Below are positions 23,470 through 35,279 of a DNA stretch of 64,000 bases, in pieces; position 1 is the stretch's first letter; each line of letters starts with the position of its first letter. The notes beneath the pieces are model-generated. The model was not told where the DNA came from, did no database searches, and worked only from the letters and a program-made list of their open reading frames with translations. This DNA is from Blattamonas nauphoetae (taxonomy: Eukaryota; Preaxostyla; Oxymonadida). The translations under genes were made by a program, and so were the position numbers. Where the stretch lies: NCBI GenBank assembly GCA_033064195.1, contig JARBJD010000212.1, forward strand, positions 62,001-126,000, written 5' to 3'.

Positions 23470-23480
23470 AGAAACTATGG

Positions 23481-25726
23481 TTGGCCTGTTAAGCTGTGTC
23501 CAGTCGAGGTGGCAATGTCCAGTCCAATGTCCAGTCTCCTATTTAGGAGCCGAGGGAGTTCATAAAACCGGGCAATGGGTGAAATCCAAGTCATTGCAAC
23601 AAAATGACTCGAAACGACAAGGGAAGGTGTTCTGTGGGCAGAGTAGAGATATTTCAGCAGATTGAGGTCAATTGTGTCCGGAGAACTGAATTCTCGGATG
23701 GAAATGGGATGATCATTCCAAACCACATCCTTTTCTCCTCGAATTATCAATTCTACAAACATATTCTTGCAGCAATGATCTCAAAGATGGAATAATTGAT
23801 ATGGCGAGGGTGGATATCAGAACCTGGCTGGTAAAAATGACACAAGGCAAAACAGTGTGATTAGTGACGAATTAAGTGAAAAGAAGACAAAAGATACAGC
23901 AGCCGACCTTCAGCTTGTTGTGATTCTTCTGAATTTCCTTCGACGATTGGCTCAGTCTATTTTAGGGCTGGTTGAGATCTTACAAACATCAACAGCGCGT
24001 CTATGTTCGTTCTTCCTCGCATCCCCTTCCTTGTTTGCTTTTCATTCACCGTCACTCCCTGTTCAGATCGAAGCGAGCGTCCAAGAATCTTTGATTCCCC
24101 TCCTTTCCGATTTTCGCAAGTGTAATCATCAAGGCCATGTACAAGTAGAAATACGCCGAGTTCGAAGGGACCAGAACACAAATTCAGTCGAGGGTGCATG
24201 TGTATGACCAAAAAAGAGTAGGCGAGACCGTTAACAAGTGTGATCATGATTTAGAGGAAGGTCTTGAGGAAAGCGATTGTGAAGAATACCCGGTTGAAGA
24301 AGCTGTGTTCAACGACGTTGACTTCGTTGGAGCATTGTCGTGTGGGGGGAAATGTTGAATTCTGGAGGTTAAGGAGAAAAAGAGAAGAAGGATCAATGTG
24401 GAGAATGTGAAAGATTATGAAGAACGGAGATATCTCTTGAGAGGACAATGAAGATGAGATGAAATTTCTGGGAATTCATTCTGACAAACCTTGTATCGAT
24501 GATAAATTCTTCTCTTCCATTGTTTTCGCAAAGTATTTCATTGTCCTGAACTTTCGGTTCTTCTTTCTTCTCGACTTGTTTTGTTGATTCCTTATTTTCT
24601 TCACCGATTGATTCGGCCATCGTTTGATCAGTTAGAGTTACAACAAGTGCAACAGTGTGTTCTTGTTCAATCTTGTTCTGGCTGGGTTCTGGAGACTTCA
24701 CTTCCTTTGGAATCACAACTGTCTTCGAATCTTTCTTCTCATCATCTGATTCCATATTCCTAGCTACCATCTCCTCTGATTCTTGCCTCTTCGCCTCGGC
24801 CTGTTTCGCGATCTGCTCAAATCTCCCCTTAACTCCCGATCTATATGTCGAATGTGAAGATATGAATGAGGAGGGTCAAATACGATGAAAAAATGTCAAA
24901 AAAATGAATAAGCAAGAGATTCAAACCGATGGCAACAGATCTCCCATCCTAGTGCATATTGGGGAACAATATGCCCGTCGTCTTGGAGGTTCCCTTTGAA
25001 AATACTCTGAGTCCATTTTCTACCAATTCGATGACAGTTGTTCATTTCTTCTCAGAGGAGAAGACGTCCGACAGTTCGATCGTGTTGACTTTTCGCTTGT
25101 GGATGAATGAGCACCCTGTTCCTGCAAGAGATGGAGAGAAAAAGTGAAGGAAGTGGCTAGAAATTGAAAATAAAGAGAGAAAACACTATCAACGGCGACT
25201 CAAACTGTTCTGAGTTTGGACACATCCAGGGGCAGCAAAATGCAGAGATGAAGGCACTACCTCGCTCAAACAAAGTGATGAGGTCTAAGACTAATCAAAA
25301 AAGTGAGAGATGGGTGGTAATATCACACCAACATCGAAATGGAGAAGCAACTGTGACCCTTTATAGATGTGGATTGGACGTCCAGGACTGGATGTCCAAT
25401 CGGACAGTCCATTTTTGCCGACTCTTTGAAAACTTCAAAAACGGTATGCACTAATTGAGAAGACATCAGAACAAAAGTATCAGCGAAATGTCCAATGACA
25501 TCCAATGACGTCCAATGGTGGGTGGATCAAGCAACTCGTCACTAGAAGAAGAGTATCATCGGATTCTCACCATTTCGCTGATTTTCAAGAGACTATTCTC
25601 ATTTTCAAGTGAAAGGAAACCAATATATGGAATGAGAGTAAAATGAACAGGATCAAAATTGAATATCCAATCGAAGTCAATTGTCCAGTCCAACGCTGGC
25701 ACCGTCCAATCCAATTAACATGCCAA
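23481..25726. mobile_element. 2.2-kb element with 8-bp target duplication
   Basis: The ends are imperfect inverted repeats TTGGCCTGTTAA and TTGGCATGTTAA. An 8-bp target duplication AACTATGG lies at 23473-23480 and 25727-25734. Copies of a TCCAGTCCAAT/ATTGGAC motif cluster just inside both ends, a typical binding-site layout for hAT-like transposases. No transposase is seen. The element sits directly upstream of the family B gene start. Confidence 0.75.
24393..24875 (-). pseudogene. Charged coiled-coil exon inside the 2.2-kb element
   Basis: The minus-strand reading includes FEQIAKQAEAKRQESEEMV followed by an acidic, lysine-rich run and ends near 24393. It has the composition of a real host exon rather than of a transposase. 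It may be a captured exon. No start codon or complete splice structure is supported. Confidence 0.35.
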
Positions 25727-25734
25727 AACTATGG

Positions 25735-26250
25735 ATTTATAGGAAAGAGAGGTCTGTTCACTGATTTAACAAGGAGATGGAGTGATTTGTTGATGGCTGG
25801 TTGGAATAATGTGTGAAAATAAGAGAGAGGAAAGACATCAAAATTGAATGAAGATGGAGAAGATGAAGAAGGAAGAGGGAAGGAACACGGTGAAGTCGAA
25901 TTTGTTGATAACGGAACGATTCTCACCGCGGTTGACGAGTTATTAAGGGAATTGATCGATTCGCCAACGTTGATGTTCGTGCACCCAACACACACCTAGT
26001 CACCAATTAGACGGACTGGTTTGTTCTTTTGAGCATGTCCTTCTGCGTTTACACGGATTCCATGAAATAAAACTCTCATTTTCTCAATCCCCACATGATT
26101 TGTGGTGTTCTATCGCTTATGGAGGACTTCTGAAGATGTGAAAGTGAGATCAAAACTGACAGCGAGACCATACAACACAAAATCGTCAACAAAGAAAGAA
26201 AGAAGTGAAAATGGGATTCTGACTGGATTCATGGTGAATGTGAGATTGAT
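25735..26250 (+). other. Spacer with a possible short exon
   Basis: From about 25830 to 25998 the plus strand reads KLNEDGEDEEGRGKEHGEVE and on through TAVDELLRELIDSPTLMFVH to TAG. It is open and has a natural composition, but only ~50 residues long with no start codon. It could be the last exon of a gene cut by the neighbouring element. The rest shows nothing I can support. Confidence 0.3.
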
Positions 26251-27504
26251 TCATCCCAAATTATGTCCCGTTCCTTGAAATGTCACACTCGACAGCTCCA
26301 ACTCTCCCCAAAACGCGATTGGAATTGGAACATCTTGTGTGTAGGGATCGAGAGCGAAGACGAGAGGGACAGGAATGTCGATGAAGTGGTGCGGTTGTTG
26401 CATCCCGTCAATGAAGAAGTGGAGTGTCCTCTTCTCCAAATCAGCCTCGACTGAAAACTCCTGCTCTTTCTGAGGAATGGTGTTCAGAACAATGTTTTTG
26501 CTAGCCGTGTAGAGATATCCTGAACAGTTCTGCATCAACCCTGCTTTTGGAGAAGCGTGTGAATGTGATGTGAGATGCTTTGGAAATTCAGCAGCATCAA
26601 TCACACCAATCACTGAAAGAAGGAAGATGAAGAATGGAGAACTGTCAGACAGGTATTTGCAGCTGTTTTGATGGACAGACGATGAATGCCTTTCGAGACA
26701 GGTTTTGTGAAGCAACCGACCCACCTACCGCTGATGTTGGTGACAGTTGTTCCGTTCACTCTGTAGTGATTCGGATCGAAGGCGATGATGATTTCAGATG
26801 AGACGAAGAACTGTTCTTTTCTGGCCAATTCAGCCTTCATCTCTTCGATGGTTTGCCGTGCTTGAACCAGACTTTTTTCATTCTCTTCCAGTTTCTGTGT
26901 CTTGTTCGCCACGTCGTTCCGCAGCTGTTCTTTCTCTTTCTGAAGAGATCCAATGACAGACACAAACGTTTCCTTGTCGGCTCGCAACAGTGCCACTTCA
27001 CGTTGAAGCTGTGTTTGATCCGCAAGCTGCTCTTTCAGTTCAGCGATTGTTTGATCCTTCGAATCGATCGGATGGGTTTTAACTTTCTCCATCAATTCAG
27101 CCTTTTCCTTTTCATTCTGGATGTTTGAGGGAAGTGAGACAGATGTCGACGTCTCTCAGAGCTGATGGAGGAAGAGAGGGAGATTGGGAGAGTTGGGAGA
27201 GAGAAGAGTGGAGGAGTCGCTTGTTTGGGATTGGAGTGTGGGAATCGAAACACTCGTTGAGGACGATCATCATTCTTTGAAGGAGATGCGAGAGCAGTTA
27301 ATTGCTTTTTTCGTTGTCTGGTTGCGATTGCATGTGGTTTGCGAGGAGAGTGGGAATGTGGAACCATTGGAATGAGTTGACTTTGCTTCTTGGATGGACA
27401 GACGAATCACTTATCCATTCTAACACAGACTCGATTGATACTTGATTCTGGGAAAGAGATAAATAAGAGAGAAAAACAGTGATTGAGTTGAAGATGAGGA
27501 ACAA
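26251..27504 (-). pseudogene. Coiled-coil/SPRY-like paralogue, decayed
   Basis: The order matches the intact genes at 44022 and 48781: an N-terminal helical domain (KVNSFQWFHIPTLLANH), a coiled coil (LREDVANKTQKLEENEKS region), then IIIAFDPNHYRVNG, a ~40-nt intron near 26613-26650, and the C-terminal ADLEKRTLHFFIDGMQQ...TFQGTGHNLG domain. In the N-terminal domain a TAA stands where the paralogues have CAA or CAC. The following SPSIDIRIRRM segment is also replaced by unrelated sequence. The C-terminal half remains clean. A read-out from an internal start cannot be excluded. Confidence 0.7.
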
Positions 27505-27664
27505 AATACGACACTAACTATCTCCTCTTTGTCGTTGGTTTTTGAGATATTCTACAGATATCCAGAGAAATAAAAGATGGGAAGAGAAGGAGGGATAGAC
27601 TAGAGAGAATGGAAGAGGAATCATCCTTGTTGAGGACTCTGACTGCATAAATCTAAAAAAGATT

Positions 27665-29045
27665 GATTAGTTGGTGGGAAACCCCGAAGTTTGCGGGGAT
27701 CGCCGGAGCTCAACATTTTTTCTGAACTTATTCTCCGTTTTTCCGAAAAGTTTGAGGATGATGAGTATTGAAAGATATCACAGGAGAAAAACAGTCTGTA
27801 ATCGGTAATTATTGACTTGAGTGACCTGTTGAATTGGTGTGTCAGTTGTTTTGCCAGTCCTAGCTTTTCGACTTGGGTTGATCAAATCCTTCCGTTTCGT
27901 AAATACAACAGTTTGAATTGAAAGTCTGAATTATTCTTGTTTTCACACTATTTTGAACCGATTTCTCTTTGTATTATGAAAAGAGATGTCTTGATAAAGC
28001 TGACTCTTGGCCTGACATGATCATTTGTTGAAAGAAACTGTAGCTTCGCGATATATTCATTATCACGGATCCCCTAGAAGGAAGCCAACACTGTGTTGGT
28101 GTTCTTGCTCTGAATGGGGATCTTGGTCAAGTTCTGTTGAATCTGGGATTTTGTCGGTGTGTGAGTTTGCCTCAGCGCAAACAAGTGATTCAGTTCAAAC
28201 AAAAAGGTATCGAAGCTCTTTATCATTCAATGTAAATGCTGTTCTCGACCATAAATAGAAAACATACTTCGATAGAAACTCCAAATCTGGAAAGGCAGAC
28301 AACCACCACCTGAGAAGGTCTAAACTCCGGCTCAGACGGTCGGAGAATCGTTTGATGGGATTGCTGTTGAGATTGTGAATGCTGGCATGATTTCTATTGC
28401 GCTATTGAACCGAAAATCCCAATCCTGAATTGAGATCGTGAAAGGACAGGACTTGACTGTGATACGCCGTCTGTGTTTGCTGGGATGCAGTACATTCTTC
28501 AAGTTTCTTTTTTCCTCTTTTTTTCTCATTTTCACCTCATTTTAGAGTACTCAGGATGGTAATTTCACACTTTCGTGCGCTCGCTTGACTTATTCATGAG
28601 GGACGCTGCGCTTCCGATTCAGAGGGTACGGCACATGCATAAAGTTTGTTTTTCCCTCATTCTTCCCATTCTACCTGATTTACAGGGCACACATACTGAT
28701 AATTTCACAAGATCATGAACACGTTCGACTGGACGGGCTGAGACGCTGCCGAGCGTCGTCCCAGTGACTTTTTCTCGGTGTACACCTTCTTCACGTGTAA
28801 TATCTGCTGTCACTTCACTCTTTCATCCAGCTTGTAACCTTCTTTCATCTCGGCTCGCATGGAGTCAACTCATCTCCCACAGACTCTCTTCTTATTTTTT
28901 ATGTTTCTTTCTCATTCAACTCTCGTATATAAGTCCTTTGGACAATTATTTCCTGGAAAATCAACATACTTCGGAGATTATACTGTCAAAACACAAAAAT
29001 GTTGAGCTCCGGAGATCCCCAAAAACTTCGGCCTTTCCGACCATC
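27665..29045. mobile_element. 1.4-kb inverted-repeat element
   Basis: Imperfect inverted repeats of about 55 bp lie at 27665-27720 and 28992-29045, with the shared core CCGGAGCTCAACATTTTT. The interior has no credible gene. It is probably an old non-autonomous DNA element. I could not settle the exact ends or a target duplication. Confidence 0.55.
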
Positions 29046-29061
29046 TAATGCCTAAAACTCT

Positions 29062-31529
29062 TCAAATCGCAAAAACAAGAAACTCCATCTGCGCCTTCAC
29101 CGATTCCACTTCTTCCCGAAGCTTCAGGTGCTCCTGCAGCTCCTCTCGCTGCTTCTTCACCGCGTCCTCCAGTGTCGCCACGTGGGTCAGCAGATAATCA
29201 ACAACTCGTGTGTTTGGCATGTGCTCAGCCACAAGATCGGGGAAGGACGAATGAGAGATGGTGGAGAGGGAGAGTGAGAAAGAGAGGAAGGCAGACTGGG
29301 TGGCGTGTTGGGTGGGGGCGGAGGGAGGACAGAGTGGCGTGGGTCGGGTGGGATTGCGTGAGTCTGCACAGAAAGAAGACACATCATGAAGAAACAAACA
29401 CAAAAACAGGAAACACAATCAATCAAACAACAACCACAACCCAACAAGAAGCTGAACCACACATCGACAAATGCCACTGGCGGAATCGCGCCCATTCGGA
29501 TTGTGCGTGGCCTCTCCTTCCGAGACCGGTCCAACATCGCTGCGTCTTCCTTCGGAGTTTGGGCGCCTGCGTCGCCGGTGTGTTCGAACACTCGCCTTCT
29601 CTTGTTCCGTACTCCCTCGTTCCTTCCCTTCCCACTGTCCACACTGTGCAGACTGTTCGGAAGATCGCACTGCAACAGCTGTGCCTGCTCTCCCTCTTCC
29701 TCCACCACGTCCTCCGCCCGACTCTGCAGACACACAGCCACTGCGTCATTCTTCGTCTCTTGAAACACGGCCTCTCACACACATTCTGGCCAGCACTTCC
29801 GAAGCCGCGTCTTGTCTGGCGAGCGGTCGGAAGGCAGGATGGAGAGAGTCGGCTATACATCTTCCTCCTTCTTCTCCTCCTTCCTCTTCCCCCCTCCCCC
29901 GGCCAGTCAAACGCGTAGCAGAACCACACCTCTCCGCCTCGAACCATAACTCCTTCATCAACGTTTTTGCACTCCCTTCTGATCCATTTTGTGCTTCAGT
30001 CACTGCAATGTTGGGGCAGAAAAGGCGCTTCGAGACTCCGCTGAAACAAACCTCGTGTTGCGCTATCAGAACTTCAGTGCACGCCAAAAGAGGATTGTTG
30101 GGCTGGATCATCGACAGGCTCGCAAGTGTCGTCATTTGTTGGTTGAACTCTTCAAAGAAAATAGGAGTGATAGTGGTGTTAGAAACCCGCTCTGGTTCAT
30201 AAACCCGCAACCAGCGTGATAAAACCGCCACTTCATTCATGAATTATTCTGTTTTTCTAATGTCCTCTACAGAAGTAATTAAGAAGTTTTTAGGAAGAAG
30301 TGAAAAAGAAAAACACGTTCGTGAAAAGTGACTTTCACATAAATGGGCCATGATTCAAACACAATTTGATGTTTCCAAGCCCATGACTCACTGCATGTCT
30401 TTCAGCCACAAAACAAGTGTCAATTCTCAAATCCAAATGTTTTTCAAATCCATCCGACCATTGGGAGTGAGATTCAGCGATTCATGGATGAATCACAAAA
30501 TGTCAACAATGAAGGATGTCTCTTTCTTGAAATCATACCTGTGATTATCCGATAGATAGTACATTCGAAGAAGGAGATACTATCTTGAATCGTACAGAGA
30601 TTTACGTCAAGAAGACAAAAGGACAGTGACATCGATGATTGTGCATTCAAATGAAGAATAGAAGAGAAGAAAATGAATCCGATCACTGAGACAATGTTTT
30701 TTGAAGCTCACAACAACGTACCCAACAAGAAAGCCAGAACAGAGTAGTATTTGATGACAAAGCAGAGTCTCGAAAAGGTCAGATTCAATTACGTCACTTC
30801 ACGACTGTTTTCGATAGATTTTTTCGAAAATGTGAGAAAAATAGAGGATAATGTGAACAAATGGTGAAAGAGTGAGATTATGATGAAGATCGTTCGGTTG
30901 CGGTTTTTTGGACCCCCGTTGCGGGTTTCTGAACGCGTGCGGGTTTCTAACACCACTATGAACACAATCGAGAAGTTCTTGATGCTCATCTTCGTCTGCT
31001 CGTGGTACAGACTCACCTTTCCCAGCAACGACCACATCGAGTGCATGATGTCCCGCTTTTGGGCGGGAAGCGCGGAGATCAACAGCCGCATCGCGTGCGG
31101 AGGGCACAGCGTCGACAGAGCGGCGGTGAACAAAGGCGACTGCGAAATGGGAACGAAGGGCTGCAGGAACTCGCGCAGAAGCGTCTTCAAGAAGCCCGAA
31201 AGAACATGCGGCTGCTGTTTGTACAACTCCAAATCTTGTTTCTTCTGGTATTTCCCTCGCAGCTCGTCGATCGTCGCTTTTCGTGGCGAGATCCGGAAAA
31301 TACCCTCTTGCAAGAATTTCTCTTGTGCGTCCAGTTGTTTGATCAGTTGTGACACTGTGTCGTTCACAGTCGTCGGAATATTCGTTTTTGGGTCTGCGAT
31401 CTCTTCCAACACCCAAATGTCGGAGTAGAAGCTGTGGTCATACGCTATCCCTCCCGAAATCACAAAAACGCAGAACACACCCCAAACAGATTGTGGGTGG
31501 CTGTGCAATGGGTTATATGTGGGGCACAT
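29062..31529 (-). pseudogene. RhoGAP-domain protein interrupted by a 788-bp element
   Basis: The reading from ATG at 31529 contains a RhoGAP domain. EGIFRISPRKATIDEL carries the arginine finger, and VLSGFLKTLLREFLQPF is the second conserved helix. At 30959 the frame enters a transposon. Skipping 30171-30958 and one TGA repeat joins MSIKNFSIVF to TPIFFEEFNQQMTTL exactly in frame. The rest of the domain, an acidic segment (FQETKNDAVAVCLQSRAEDV), a proline-rich stretch and a C-terminal coiled coil (LEDAVKKQREELQEHLK) follow. The splice sites after about 29770 and near 29370-29480 are not resolved. RhoGAPs stimulate GTP hydrolysis by Rho-family GTPases that organise actin; this copy is disrupted within the catalytic domain. 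Confidence 0.8.
30171..30958. mobile_element. 788-bp non-autonomous element, copy 1
   Basis: The ends are 20-bp perfect inverted repeats TAGTGGTGTTAGAAACCCGC, with further AAACCCGCAAC motifs inside. A 3-bp target duplication TGA lies at 30168-30170 and 30959-30961. It interrupts the RhoGAP exon, which reads through cleanly if the element is skipped. It is nearly identical in sequence and identical in length to the copy at 47182-47969, so both moved recently. The 3-bp TNA target fits PIF/Harbinger-type elements. Confidence 0.9.
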
Positions 31530-31596
31530 TCATTTTGACGAGATAAACGATAAGTGTTTCTGAGATGGTTCGAAAGTCGAGATTGGGAAGGAGCTC

Positions 31597-31680
31597 TCTT
31601 ACCAGTCGCTCCTCACAAACCTTCAGCTCCCACTCCATTGAGATAAAGGTCAGTGATGTGGCCCATAGGTCCTTGGATTT
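31597..31680. repeat. Dispersed repeat shared with 42165-42480
   Basis: About 50-bp segments (for example CAGCTCCCACTCCATTGAGA and TGGCCCATAGGTCCT) recur in reverse orientation around 42165-42240 and 42430-42480. It is a short dispersed repeat of unknown type. Confidence 0.6.
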
Positions 31681-33592
31681 CCAAAATGGATTCATATAGT
31701 GCTGATCTGTATCGTTAATAACACCGTCCATGCAACCCGCCAATGCGTACTCAACAGATCAGACTCACTCAGATACTGCACAGAGTTAAGGAAAGCACGC
31801 AACAGTGATCACAAGTTCAACCAATCTCATTGAAGTACAATGATGCCGAACTTACCAGAAAGTCTCCCACAAGTCAAGTTAAAGAAATCGCCCTTTGCGC
31901 AACTGACACACTCGTTTCGAGAGAACAAAAGAGCTGCATTGATCAGATTTCAACCTCTCAACGAGACTCGCGTCAATCAGTCAAAACCTGCTTAATCCTG
32001 ATGAAAGATGGATTTAGTCGCCAATGAAATGCCTTGTTTGACGATCTTTATCAAACTAGATCACATACAACCAACAACCATCAGCTTTCCGAGTCGTCAG
32101 CCTCGCACATCAATGTTCGCTGAACGACATCATCGTTGTTTAGGTTCGATCGGAAGCAACCATCACGCCACTGGTGCAATTCCGCACCAAAGAGAGAACC
32201 TTAGAGAACGCCCAGCAAGAAGAGTTTCAGGGCACAGCATTTTGGAGGTGATCTGACGCTTCACCTGTTGCTTCTCTCCCCTCGGCATCTCTCTTGCATC
32301 AATCAGGATGGTATCATCAATTTTCCCGGAGTATTCTGACTTCCCAGGGCTGACTAGCACGGACAGTCAAAATACCTCCGATTCTTCCGTCATCATCGAC
32401 TATGTGCAGGATGATGTGTTTGAACATCACTAACTCAAATTAACCAAAGAATTCTCCGAAAAAAACGATAGAAATAATGGACATCCTCAATAAGCATCTC
32501 CCAATGATCAAACGACTCATCCAATCAAGTTGAAGCTCCATGGGTGACTCACTATTCCAGAGAGAAACACTGAAAGAATGATTGATCGATTGCTGCCGAA
32601 TTCACAGTTAATGCGACAATGATTGATAAATAAAACGCCGTCACCTGTCGTGGGAGAAATGGAGGAAAATGGCGTTACTCAGGCCGTATTCACCACAGAT
32701 ACTTAATGCAACAACTCTGAACTTACTTCAGCACATCAAGATCTCAACGCAGCAGCACGATTTTTCGTCGTCGCGAAGGGAGATCCACCAACTCGGATTG
32801 CCATCTCAGGTGCCTTCGGCCGATATGATAATCGAAGTTATGACCTTAGTGATGTCAGTGACAGTGTCACACTATTACGTGACGTTGGCGGGAAAGGATC
32901 TTTCACAGATTCAAGAACCTCTTCGGATTCGGACGAGAGTTTCTCAACGCATGGAACACAATATTCATTAGCGATCATGGAATGATCAAAAATTCATCGG
33001 TTTACATGGGAGAAGCTCCCTATATCTTGATATCGACCTTGAATCGCGTTTTTGAGTTTTCGCATTGGATTCTTCGATATTATCAGACCATAGCCTGTTT
33101 GTGCGGTGTGAAGTGATGCGATACCATCAAGCAAGAGAGCATCATTATCGAGGTTCCAACGATCGGAACCACACACCGAAGGTTTCCACAAGTATTTAAG
33201 TTAGGTCTGACAGGGTGTGGAAGTCGTCCGTCCACTCCTCCCTCTCAACACGTTCACTCACAGATCCAGTTGGATGTGCACTCTCTCCTACGAGTTACCA
33301 GTACACACAATACGAAACTGAACTTGAGCTGGCGCATCTGAAGCAGTTCTACAAGATTAGAATCCTTCGCAATTCCAGAGATGATTGTTTCGTGTCGAAC
33401 ACGACCGATGTTATGGCGAACGCATGCAACTGCTACGGCTTCTACGAGCACAGGTGGAGTCTCTCGCCTGATCGTGCAAGTGAACACGACGATGCGCACC
33501 AACGAGTGATGCCGACCCTCTCATGCTTGAAGTCGAAGTTCTTCAGCACCTTTTCGGGGTACATCTCCATATTATCCAATCAGCAGCACCTT
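31681..33592. other. Region with no supportable gene
   Basis: Only short, frame-broken readings are seen on either strand. The composition suggests eroded coding sequence. It directly adjoins the target duplication of the 6.3-kb element, and its continuation is at 39887. Confidence 0.4.
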
Positions 33593-33619
33593 CATCATCA
33601 GGCTGCCACAATTTGGAGT

Positions 33620-33745
33620 TCGAAATCTGAGACAAAGTTCGAAATCTGAAGAAAAGTTCGAAATCTGGGAAAAAGTTCGAAATCTGGGAAAACGTTCGAA
33701 ATCTGAAAAAAAGTTCGTTTTCTCAAAAAAAAGTTCGTTTTTTTG
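33620..33745. repeat. Subterminal tandem motif, left arm
   Basis: Five or more copies of a ~18-bp unit around AAGTTCGAAATCTGGGAAA are present, mirrored at 39725-39860 in the right arm. It is probably the transposase binding array. Confidence 0.75.
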
Positions 33746-33782
33746 AAAGATATTCGTGTGGATGTTTGATCAAGAAAAAATT

Positions 33783-33854
33783 GAACAAATGGTGTAGTGG
33801 GAAGATGAAGAGCCTCTCACTCCTCGGTCCCGGGATCGAACCCCGGCATCGGCA
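33783..33854 (+). tRNA. tRNA-Glu-like sequence, probably a tRNA pseudogene
   Basis: The 72-nt stretch has an A-box (TGGTGTAGTGG), a B-box within a five-pair T arm (CCGGG ATCGAAC CCCGG), a CTC-containing anticodon region (GCCTCTCAC) and a following T run. The 5' acceptor strand (GAACAAA) does not pair with the 3' strand (CATCGGC), and the anticodon stem is imperfect. So it is tRNA-derived but unlikely to work as a tRNA. It lies inside the left arm of the 6.3-kb element. Confidence 0.6.
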
Positions 33855-34416
33855 ATCCTTTTTCCAAAATGAAAGCTTCCAACATCGTGTTTGTTCATTT
33901 TTCATAATTCTTTTGCCATCTCTCTTTGTTTTATTGTTTATTGACAACTGAAAGTAACTGTTCATTCTGTGAATCGGATCCTCCCAACTCCTCAATCGAT
34001 TGACCATCTTTTCGACAACCTAAGAAGTTTTCCGGTCTAAACTTGTCATTTTGTCTCCTTCTCCATCTATGCTCACTTCCCCATCCGAGCTGCCACTCAT
34101 CATATCCACTCAACTTCTTTTCCTCCGAGATCTCATTGGAGAGTCTACCTCTCCCGATTTTGAACCTCTCCCAATACAACAAGAAAATAGTTTCAACAAA
34201 TGATGATAGCAATGCCATATTTCAACTTTCTGTTGCTGACTAAACAAGTGAATGGATGCAAAACCTCCAACCTTTCTTGTTGAACGAATGCAATCCAATA
34301 GACTTCGCTAAGCACTTCCATCATCCAACCATTAAGCCACTTTTTTGTGATATATCTCAGCAGGAAGCACCAGTGATTCCATCACTTCTTTCCCACCAAT
34401 CGTAACTCCCTGTTTT

Positions 34417-34905
34417 TTGACTGCTCCTGATCATCTGACACCCGATCTGTGTTCTTGCTCCACCATCGCGTTTTGCATCAATGATTATCTCAGCACTTAT
34501 GTCGTTAGTTTCACCCCTCTCATATGGCATAATCGTAGCACAGTAAGAACAGGCGATTTGGACATGAAGAACAAGCTGGACAAAGAAACCCAGCTGGAAC
34601 TGCCTTCACAAGCAAATTCGACGCCTCACTCACATTCTCTCACTAACCAGCACCCATATCAGTTTTGCATGCTGCCACATTCTCCTTTCTTCGAGGAGTG
34701 TGATTTCACAGATTCTTCACCGTCTCCATCCACCCTCACTCCAGAAAACCCGGACAATCACGCCACAACACACACACGACAGCTCTCCCAGCCCGTCAGC
34801 GAGACATCAACCGCATTTGACGAAGTGGCAATGGATGTCGAAGATGAAGAGTCAGATGAGGAACACAACGACACCTACATGTCCTTCCTGTACACCATCT
34901 CATAA
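34417..34905 (+). CDS. Acidic low-complexity protein or exon in the 6.3-kb element
   Basis: The 162-residue reading is rich in serine, proline and threonine. It has a conserved-looking core (LDKETQLELPSQANS) and an acidic tail (DEVAMDVEDEESDEEHNDTY), ending at TAA. The composition is that of a host gene exon, perhaps nuclear. No domain is recognised. It may be one exon of a fragment continuing to about 35788. Confidence 0.4.
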   Translation: MTAPDHLTPDLCSCSTIAFCINDYLSTYVVSFTPLIWHNRSTVRTGDLDMKNKLDKETQLELPSQANSTPHSHSLTNQHPYQFCMLPHSPFFEECDFTDSSPSPSTLTPENPDNHATTHTRQLSQPVSETSTAFDEVAMDVEDEESDEEHNDTYMSFLYTIS

Positions 34906-35279
34906 ATCCCATCACATCTTCCAAGCCAGCTCCACCTCGACCTGATCACACTCTCCTCTCTCCTCGTCCTATCCTTCACCGCCTTCTCTACATGCTGCAT
35001 TGATCCTCCCACCACTCCATCGCCAAACAAGACAAATCACTCCGACTCTTCTCGCTTCAAATCAACTCGTCTCTCTTTCTCGTTCCGATGTACACAAAGG
35101 CGTGAATTGAGCGGCAGAAAAGACAGGACACCTGTGGGGAGGAGGGGAGAGTGGGAAGGGAGAGAGGACAGAGGGAATTCGGGGGACGTTCCGACGATGG
35201 CGAGATGAACGAAAGAAGAACGAGAGTCCAAATGCAACAAGTTTCTCTGTCGGACAGTCTGACTCGACTGATCCTTCCC

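Noticed and set aside
30350-30544. Small frames inside the 788-bp elements (also 47361-47555).
   Set aside because: They are identical because the elements are near-identical, lack any recognisable domain, and are too short for a transposase.
33783-33854. A functional tRNA-Glu gene.
   Set aside because: The acceptor strands do not pair and the anticodon stem is imperfect, in both copies.
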